Shown piece by piece: positions 15,079-20,603 of a stretch of 22,189 bases of DNA (position 1 is its first letter; every line of letters starts with the position of its first letter). This DNA is from Candidatus Neomicrothrix sp. UBA2974. Lineage in GTDB: Bacteria > Actinomycetota > Acidimicrobiia > Acidimicrobiales > MedAcidi-G1. The notes under the pieces were generated by a model. That model saw only the letters and a program-made list of their open reading frames with translations. It was not told where the DNA came from and did no database searches. Made by a program: the position numbers and the translations under genes. The stretch spans positions 1-22,189 of the forward strand of contig DEAU01000005.1 in assembly GCA_002348705.1 (NCBI GenBank), given 5' to 3'.

Positions 15079-16725
15079 ATGAATCCTCAGGAGCACAACG
15101 AATCTCATCGGTTGACAGCTTCGGGAATACCTCTTAAGCCCACCTACGGTCCAGAGGATTTGCCGGAATCTGTGCGTCGGGGCGTCGAAAGTAGCCCAGG
15201 TTCGCCGCCGTTTACACGTGGCGCTTATCCAGAGATGTATAGATCGAAACTCTGGCGCATATTTCAGCTCAGTGGATTTGGCGACCCGACCGACATGAAC
15301 GAGAGGCTCAAGTTTCTTCTCGAAGCTGGAGAGACAGGAATAATTGTCAAACACGACCGGATGACTGATGATCATCTTTACGATGTCGATCATCCAGAGA
15401 TAGAAGAGAGACGTGAGGATGTCGGCCTCACGGGGACCGTCACGGTCGGACTGCGTGACTATGAAACGATTATGGATGGGATCCCGGTCGGTGACGTCTA
15501 CTGCAAGCCTGGTGGCGGCGTACCACAATCTGCCCCTTACACGCAGTCCTGTTACTGGTCAGTTGCTTCAAAGCGAGGAATTCCGCTAGATGCAATTTCG
15601 GGAACAGGACAGAGTGACTTTTTCCTTACCTATCTCGGATGCCCGATGCGTGAGCAGATTCCTCCTAAAGCAGCTCTCAGATTCAATCTGGACTTAATTG
15701 ATTGGTGTACAGAGAGAATGCCTCGATGGGTGCCAGTTTCAATAGCCGGTTACAACGGGGCTGATTCCGGCTTAACGGCGCATCAAGAACTGGGTGCAGT
15801 ATTTGCTAACGCGATCGAATATATAGACGGAACACTGGCGCGTGGCAAATACGGTATTGATGACTTTATACATGGAATAGGAGGAGTGAACTTCCGCACC
15901 TCTATGGACATCATGGAGGATATTGCGAAGCTCCGGGCGGCGAGAAAGATCTGGAGTGATCTGCTTCAAAACCGATATGGAGTTACAGACCCTGCAAAAC
16001 TTCGACTCAGGATACATGTAGTAACTGCGGGCAGTTCTATGACCTATCAGGAACCGCTGAACAACATAGTTCGTGGCACAGTGATGGCTCTTGCCGCAGT
16101 TCTTGGTGGTACTCAGTCGTTAGGTGTCTCGGGCTACGACGAGGCCATGTCAATCCCGAGCGACCACGCTCACCTGATGTCAATCCGAATCCAACAGATT
16201 CTTCAGGAAGAGACGAACCTAGAAGCCGTAGCTGACCCTCTTGGCGGATCGTATTTTCTTGAAAACCTTACGGAAGAGTTGGAAACTCGAGCTCTTGACT
16301 TTCTTGCGGAGATTGAAGGTCGAGGCGGTTTTGTATCAACAATCGAAGACGGTTGGCTCATGGATCAGGCCAACGATGCTCAGATGAAGGCGTTCGCCCA
16401 GATCGAAACGGGCGAGAAGGGGATAGTGGGTGTTAACAGCCATCTTGTTTCAGATCCAATAGTCGATGTTAAGGCTTTCGAGGGCCGTTCTGGACAGGAG
16501 GCGTGGGATAACGCTATGAGTCGGTTGACGGAGTTGCGTCGCACCCGAAGCAAGAGAGAAGCAGACCGTGCAGTTGCCAGTCTCTGCAGCCAGTTGGAGT
16601 CTGAGGAAAATGTAGTACCGGCCGTCATGGATGCCGTGCAAGCAGATGTGACGATCGGTGAGATCGGCGACAGCTTCAGAAAGACTCTGGGGAACTGGAC
16701 CCCTTCAGCGAGAATTTGGAGCTAG
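15079..16725 (+). CDS. B12-dependent acyl-CoA mutase, large (substrate-binding) subunit, divergent
   Basis: A 548-residue protein matching the catalytic barrel of the methylmalonyl-CoA mutase family. AAVLGGTQSLG, the DEA that follows, and DPLGGSYFLENLTEELE are near-canonical. It lacks the B12 domain, as in isobutyryl- and 2-hydroxyisobutyryl-CoA mutases, and that domain is the next gene. By my manual alignment to Propionibacterium mutase, Tyr89 becomes Leu64, Arg207 becomes Cys188, His244 becomes Asn226 (AGYNGAD) and Gln330 becomes Val315. Gln197 (Gln178) and His328 (His313) remain. CoA-contacting segments around residues 90-102 and 140-150 are also altered. Loss of Arg207 means the substrate probably has no free carboxylate, and the His-to-Asn change is unusual for a thioester mutase. 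Substrate unknown. Small subunit starts 7 bases later. Confidence 0.88.
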   Translation: MNPQEHNESHRLTASGIPLKPTYGPEDLPESVRRGVESSPGSPPFTRGAYPEMYRSKLWRIFQLSGFGDPTDMNERLKFLLEAGETGIIVKHDRMTDDHLYDVDHPEIEERREDVGLTGTVTVGLRDYETIMDGIPVGDVYCKPGGGVPQSAPYTQSCYWSVASKRGIPLDAISGTGQSDFFLTYLGCPMREQIPPKAALRFNLDLIDWCTERMPRWVPVSIAGYNGADSGLTAHQELGAVFANAIEYIDGTLARGKYGIDDFIHGIGGVNFRTSMDIMEDIAKLRAARKIWSDLLQNRYGVTDPAKLRLRIHVVTAGSSMTYQEPLNNIVRGTVMALAAVLGGTQSLGVSGYDEAMSIPSDHAHLMSIRIQQILQEETNLEAVADPLGGSYFLENLTEELETRALDFLAEIEGRGGFVSTIEDGWLMDQANDAQMKAFAQIETGEKGIVGVNSHLVSDPIVDVKAFEGRSGQEAWDNAMSRLTELRRTRSKREADRAVASLCSQLESEENVVPAVMDAVQADVTIGEIGDSFRKTLGNWTPSARIWS

Positions 16726-16732
16726 GTGTTCC

Positions 16733-17119
16733 ATGAGTGGAGTCCGAGTCCTGATCGCGAAGACCAGTTTGGATGGACATTGGCGCGGTACCTCTGTGGT
16801 GGCGAGGGCGCTCCGAGATGCCGGCTTTGAGGTTATTTATGCTGGAGAGATGCGGTCTCAAGAAATCGTAAATGCCGCCAAAGACGAAGATGTTCAATTG
16901 GTTGGACTAAACATCGGGGGAAGAGTTGAGGTAGCAATTCGAATAGTCAAAGCTCTTGAAGACGCCGGTTTGGGTGATTTGCCTGTGATGGCTGGTGGAA
17001 CGCTTCCAGAGACGGCCATACGTTCTTTAGAGGAGCAGGGAGTCACGTGCTTTCCGCCAGGTAGCTCTTTACGGGACATAGTAGACACCGCTGAAAGTCT
17101 GACTTCGCAGGCGCCCTGA
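16733..17119 (+). CDS. B12-binding small subunit of the acyl-CoA mutase
   Basis: A 128-residue cobalamin-binding domain protein. The base-off/His-on motif DxHxxG is present as LDGHWRG (Asp14, His16, Gly19), supplying the lower axial histidine to cobalt. The later GG that packs against the nucleotide tail is present in MAGGTLP. The middle SxL motif (SSLAGGH in methylmalonyl-CoA mutase) is degenerate, reading LNIGGR. Size matches HcmB and IcmB (about 130-140 residues). It should pair with the preceding gene product to form the active mutase. The open frame extends upstream to 16658, inside the large-subunit gene, but ATG 16733 precedes the first strand of the fold (VRVLIAKTSL) and lies seven bases after the large-subunit stop. 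The two are almost certainly co-translated. Confidence 0.92.
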   Translation: MSGVRVLIAKTSLDGHWRGTSVVARALRDAGFEVIYAGEMRSQEIVNAAKDEDVQLVGLNIGGRVEVAIRIVKALEDAGLGDLPVMAGGTLPETAIRSLEEQGVTCFPPGSSLRDIVDTAESLTSQAP

Positions 17120-17140
17120 GGGAAAAAGAGGCGCGAACCA

Positions 17141-18697
17141 TTGTCTAGACGCTGGTCTGATTCCACGATCTGTGATGCGATTAGGCGTAATGCGTCTCGC
17201 CTTCAGAGCCACCCTGCGATAATCGAACGAGATCCATCCGGATACCGACTGGAAATCTCCTACAAGGAGTTGGACCGATGCGCGAATTGCGTTGCCAATG
17301 GCCTGCTAGCTCTTGGAGTTGTAAAGGGAGACGTTGTTGGACTGAGTAGCCGAAACTCTGTCCTTGCCCTTATTGCTTATTACGGAGTTCTTCGAACGGG
17401 CGCGACCTTTGTAGCAATCGATCCATCGCTAACGGCACGTGAAGCGCGCAATCTCGCAAATCAAGTGAAACCCAAGGTTGTCATTGGGGAAGATTGGACG
17501 CTTGAGAGTACATGTGAGTTTGGTGAATTCGCCGAAATCCAGTTGAGCCTTCGAGACAAAGCAGACATCGATCCCGCCTCCCTGGCATCGGTGGAGGCTT
17601 TCGTTGCTACTAAGTCGCCAATCGATCCGGATATCAGCATCGGTGAGACTGACGTGGCGCTAGTGGTCTTCACCAGCGGCACTGAGGAGATGCCGAAAGC
17701 GGTTCAGATCCCCCACAGGAATTTCATGATTGCTACGACGCCTTCGTGGCTTATCGACAGTTACATACTGCCGTCAGACAGATTTCTTCTGCTGGCTCCC
17801 ATCTACACAATGGCAGGTATTGGCACTCCAACAAACCTGCTATCAGTGGGAGCAACTGTCGTGATTACGTCAGGAAGTAGCCCGGATCTAGTAGCAGAAG
17901 TTATTGGCGAAGAGAAGATAACTAATACATCACAAACACCTACGTTCTATAGGCGGCTAGTTGAGTGCAGCGCTTTTGCTGAAGCAGATTTCTCCTCGCT
18001 CCGTCATTGCCACCTGTATGGAGGCCAGATTCAGGCCGATGTTGTTAAGCGCATAACGGAGAAAAACAGGAATCTCGAGTGGGCGGTCTATTGGGGTCAG
18101 AGCGAGTTGACTCAGTTAGGAATTTCAGGAACTTTCTCCTCTCTTGGAGATATCCCCCATGGGGATCTGCGATGGATCGGTCGACCGATGCAAGCACTTG
18201 AAATTCGGGTGGTGGATGAACTGGGTCAAGATTGCGATGAGGGTGAGTTGCTTTGCAAGTCGCCAGGGATTATGGCGGGTTATCTGGGGGATTCGGAACA
18301 AACAGACCGGGTAATGAGCGATGGGTGGCTTCACACTGGCGACATAGTTCGTGTTGACGAAGAACTGAATGTCTTTTTTCTTGATCGCAAGAAGGAGATG
18401 ATCAAAACAGGTGGGATGAATGTCTCATCTGCTGAAGTGGAGCGCGTTCTCCGTGAACATCCTTCGGTTAAGGATGCTGCGGTTGTCGGACGGCCTGATG
18501 ACGACTGGTCAGAACTTGTATTCGCTTTTGTGCAACCAGTCGAAGGAGCGGAGATCTCAGAAGATTCCTTGAAAACCCACTGCAAAAAGTTCCTAGCTCC
18601 ATTCAAGTGCCCGAAGATCTACAGAGTCATTGGCGGCTTACCTCTTGATGATCAAGGAAAAGTGCGGAAAAAGGAGCTCCGAGAGTCCGTCGAGTAG
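17141..18697 (+). CDS. Acid-CoA ligase (ANL superfamily) of the mutase cluster
   Basis: A 518-residue adenylate-forming ligase. The phosphate loop reads FTSGTEEMPKAVQIPH (177-192). Compared with the consensus TSGTTGxPKG, it has Glu-Glu in place of Thr-Gly and Ala for the last Gly, while the Lys is kept. YWGQSELTQLG (317-327), DGWLHTGDIV (394-403), DRKKEMIKTGGMNVSSAEVE (415-433) and the C-terminal Lys507 in DDQGKVRKKEL complete the set. It should activate a carboxylic acid to its CoA ester, giving the substrate for the mutase or a later intermediate. This mirrors the ligase beside 2-hydroxyisobutyryl-CoA mutase. The start is TTG at 17141 with AGAGG nine bases upstream, 21 bases after the B12 subunit. 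Confidence 0.88.
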   Translation: MSRRWSDSTICDAIRRNASRLQSHPAIIERDPSGYRLEISYKELDRCANCVANGLLALGVVKGDVVGLSSRNSVLALIAYYGVLRTGATFVAIDPSLTAREARNLANQVKPKVVIGEDWTLESTCEFGEFAEIQLSLRDKADIDPASLASVEAFVATKSPIDPDISIGETDVALVVFTSGTEEMPKAVQIPHRNFMIATTPSWLIDSYILPSDRFLLLAPIYTMAGIGTPTNLLSVGATVVITSGSSPDLVAEVIGEEKITNTSQTPTFYRRLVECSAFAEADFSSLRHCHLYGGQIQADVVKRITEKNRNLEWAVYWGQSELTQLGISGTFSSLGDIPHGDLRWIGRPMQALEIRVVDELGQDCDEGELLCKSPGIMAGYLGDSEQTDRVMSDGWLHTGDIVRVDEELNVFFLDRKKEMIKTGGMNVSSAEVERVLREHPSVKDAAVVGRPDDDWSELVFAFVQPVEGAEISEDSLKTHCKKFLAPFKCPKIYRVIGGLPLDDQGKVRKKELRESVE

Positions 18698-18737
18698 GAA
18701 ACAACCTTTTAATTTGCCGATCAACTATTCGAATCCT

Positions 18738-18744
18738 AGGGAGG
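18738..18744 (+). promoter_or_regulatory. Strong ribosome binding site before a TTG start
   Basis: AGGGAGG lies six bases before TTG 18751, making this rare codon the convincing start of the dehydrogenase. The next in-frame ATG is far inside the fold, past the Rossmann motif. Confidence 0.7.
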
Positions 18745-18750
18745 TAGATC

Positions 18751-19488
18751 TTGTCTGAAGATCGGAAGACTGCGGTGATAACTGGAGCAGCTGGGGCCAT
18801 CGGAGGTGCTATAGCTCAACTGCTAGTCGAGGGCGGATGGGAGGTAGTTGGCCTCGACCTCAGAAAGGGCGATTCTTCCTCCATCGCATGGGTGGTGGCT
18901 GATGTAACTGATAGCGAACAGATGGAAACAGCCGCGAAAAGTCTCGACCGATGTGACCTCTTAGTCAATGCGGCAGGGTTTGGGGACCGTGCACCAGCAG
19001 CGGAAATGACACCAGCTCAGTGGGAGAGCGTTATCTCCGGGTGCCTTAGCGGGACCTTCTACTCATGCAGAGCTTTTTTCCCACAGCTGGCTGCTGGGGG
19101 AGGGGTAATAGTCAATATTGCCTCTGCAGCGGCCACCAATGCGTTGGCCACGCATGCCAACTACTGCTCCGCTAAAGCCGGAGTAGTTGCCCTAACCGAA
19201 GTCTTGGCTCTTGAGTGGGCCAAAGAGGGGATTAGGGTTCTAGCGGTCAGTCCTGGGTTTGTTGCGACGCATAAGCAAAAATTGGGCTTTGAGACGGCCC
19301 CAAAACTCCTCGGGGGCATAGAGGCTGGCACGCCGATGGGTCGATTGGCTGAGGTTGCCGAGATAGCTGAAGCTGTTGTCGGTCTGGTTGGTTCGCAGTT
19401 CTCATATTTGGCTGGAACAAATGTTGTTATTGATGGCGGTTTCAGCACAGATGGTGGACGTTCGCAGCTCTTTGCGGCATACGAATAG
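18751..19488 (+). CDS. Short-chain dehydrogenase/reductase
   Basis: A 245-residue classical SDR. The cofactor loop TGAAGAIG is at 11-18 and NAAG at 73-76. The catalytic Ser125 (NIASAA), Tyr138 and Lys142 (YCSAK) are all in place with normal spacing. After Tyr/Lys come the usual SPGFVATHK loop and the C-terminal LAGTNVVIDGGFSTDGG. Such enzymes oxidise a secondary alcohol or reduce a ketone with NAD(P). GLDLR at the end of the second strand (acidic Asp36) suggests NAD preference. It is the last of the five plus-strand cluster genes, 53 bases after the ligase, and could oxidise the hydroxyacyl product of the mutase. Substrate is not readable from sequence. It converges on the oxygenase gene. Confidence 0.92.
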   Translation: MSEDRKTAVITGAAGAIGGAIAQLLVEGGWEVVGLDLRKGDSSSIAWVVADVTDSEQMETAAKSLDRCDLLVNAAGFGDRAPAAEMTPAQWESVISGCLSGTFYSCRAFFPQLAAGGGVIVNIASAAATNALATHANYCSAKAGVVALTEVLALEWAKEGIRVLAVSPGFVATHKQKLGFETAPKLLGGIEAGTPMGRLAEVAEIAEAVVGLVGSQFSYLAGTNVVIDGGFSTDGGRSQLFAAYE

Positions 19489-19651
19489 TTGCCGAGAGAT
19501 GATGATCGCGACACATGAGCCGTTGGTTCTTGTGGGCACTAGGAAACTTTGAAGCTGGGAGCCTTCACTATCAACGAGGTTCTTGTCCTCAGGTGCCGGT
19601 TCCTCGGGCTATTCATTCCTTGAGGTCGGTTGCCCAGGACTGGCTTTACTT

Positions 19652-20515
19652 CTAGTTCGATCGACCCTGAGATTCCAGTTCTGTCAGCGGCCGGTCGACC
19701 CGACCTTGGCCTGGGAAATTCCAGGTGATGCTCGCTGAGGGAGGCGGCCAAGACGGATCTCCTGGAAATTTCCAGGTATACGGCGTGTCTGCATCAAGCC
19801 AGTGCATGACGAGTGCGTGCCTATAACCGTCAGTTTGGTTTGGTCCAGAACGATGCAGCAGGTGGCCATCAAAAAACACCACGTCGCCTGCCGCTACTTC
19901 GATTGGCACTTCGGTGCTGTCATCAAAGCCGATAGACGCGGGAGCGTTGTCATAATCTGCACGGCCATGAGGTTCCATTTTGAATAACTCACCGGCTTCG
20001 TGGCTACCGGGAACAAACCAGAGGCAGCCATTCTCTACCGTCGCATCGTCGATCGGTATCCACACGCCGGTCAAACTTCGAGCATCAGTTTCTATGTAGG
20101 TCGCGTCTTGGTGCCAAGCCTTTCCTGGCTGTCTAGGCGGCTTGCAGAAGATGTAGTCCTGTAAGCACTTCGCCGATCCGTCGGTCCGGTCCAGTCTCGC
20201 TACCACAAGATCATCAAGGACAGATCGGAGCTCTGCATGCTTGACGACATGTTCAAATGCAGGACTTACCCATTGCGGAAAGTGAGCGAGAATCATTGAT
20301 TGGAGCCGCTCGTCATCCGATAGGCCCCTCAATGTTTCTTCGGCGTCGATTGAGTTTCCGCCCATTGATGGAGACAGAGCATTAGCTACGGGAAAGCGAC
20401 CTAATGCAAGGCCTCGGCTGTCTTCTTTGAGATTGCCAACCTCTTCGGCCGTGAAAAGTCCACGAACGACCAAAAAGCCCTCTTCGAGGTATCGGGAAAT
20501 CGAGGAGTGATCCAC
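19652..20515 (-). CDS. Phytanoyl-CoA dioxygenase (PhyH) family oxygenase
   Basis: A 287-residue Fe(II)/2-oxoglutarate-dependent oxygenase. The iron ligands are His135 and Asp137 in AWHQDATY and His221 in LLHRSGPN; Arg232 (GYRHALVMHW) is placed to bind 2-oxoglutarate. The sequence GCLWFVPGSHEAGE is the usual strand and loop between them. The family hydroxylates acyl-CoAs, small acids and other metabolites. Its position facing the mutase cluster suggests a hydroxylation step in the same pathway, but this is inference. The C-terminus has an internal duplication: TPYTWKFPGD and SITWNFPGQG. The start is GTG 20515 with AGAAGGA five bases upstream; the ATG at 20557 lies inside a hairpin and is less likely. 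Confidence 0.88.
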   Translation of the reverse strand: MDHSSISRYLEEGFLVVRGLFTAEEVGNLKEDSRGLALGRFPVANALSPSMGGNSIDAEETLRGLSDDERLQSMILAHFPQWVSPAFEHVVKHAELRSVLDDLVVARLDRTDGSAKCLQDYIFCKPPRQPGKAWHQDATYIETDARSLTGVWIPIDDATVENGCLWFVPGSHEAGELFKMEPHGRADYDNAPASIGFDDSTEVPIEVAAGDVVFFDGHLLHRSGPNQTDGYRHALVMHWLDADTPYTWKFPGDPSWPPPSASITWNFPGQGRVDRPLTELESQGRSN

Positions 20516-20543
20516 AGTGATCCTTCTATGAAACCTTGATGTT

Positions 20544-20577
20544 GGGAGGCCCCGCACCGGTTGGTGCGGGGCCTCCC
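20544..20577. terminator. Perfect 15-bp hairpin, probable terminator
   Basis: Arms GGGAGGCCCCGCACC (20544-20558) and GGTGCGGGGCCTCCC (20563-20577) pair perfectly around a GGTT loop. A T-run (ATTTTT, about eight bases on) follows on the plus strand. On the minus strand, where the binding-protein gene ends at 20604, no T-run follows. It most likely ends that transcript or insulates the oxygenase gene. Termination on the plus strand is also possible, but no plus-strand gene ends just before it. Confidence 0.6.
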
Positions 20578-20603
20578 TGCATCGATTTTTGGCTGCTATC
20601 TGA

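Noticed and set aside
15079..17119. Ordinary methylmalonyl-CoA mutase (mutA/mutB)
   Set aside because: The two chains are split as in isobutyryl-type mutases, and Tyr89, Arg207 and His244 equivalents are all replaced.
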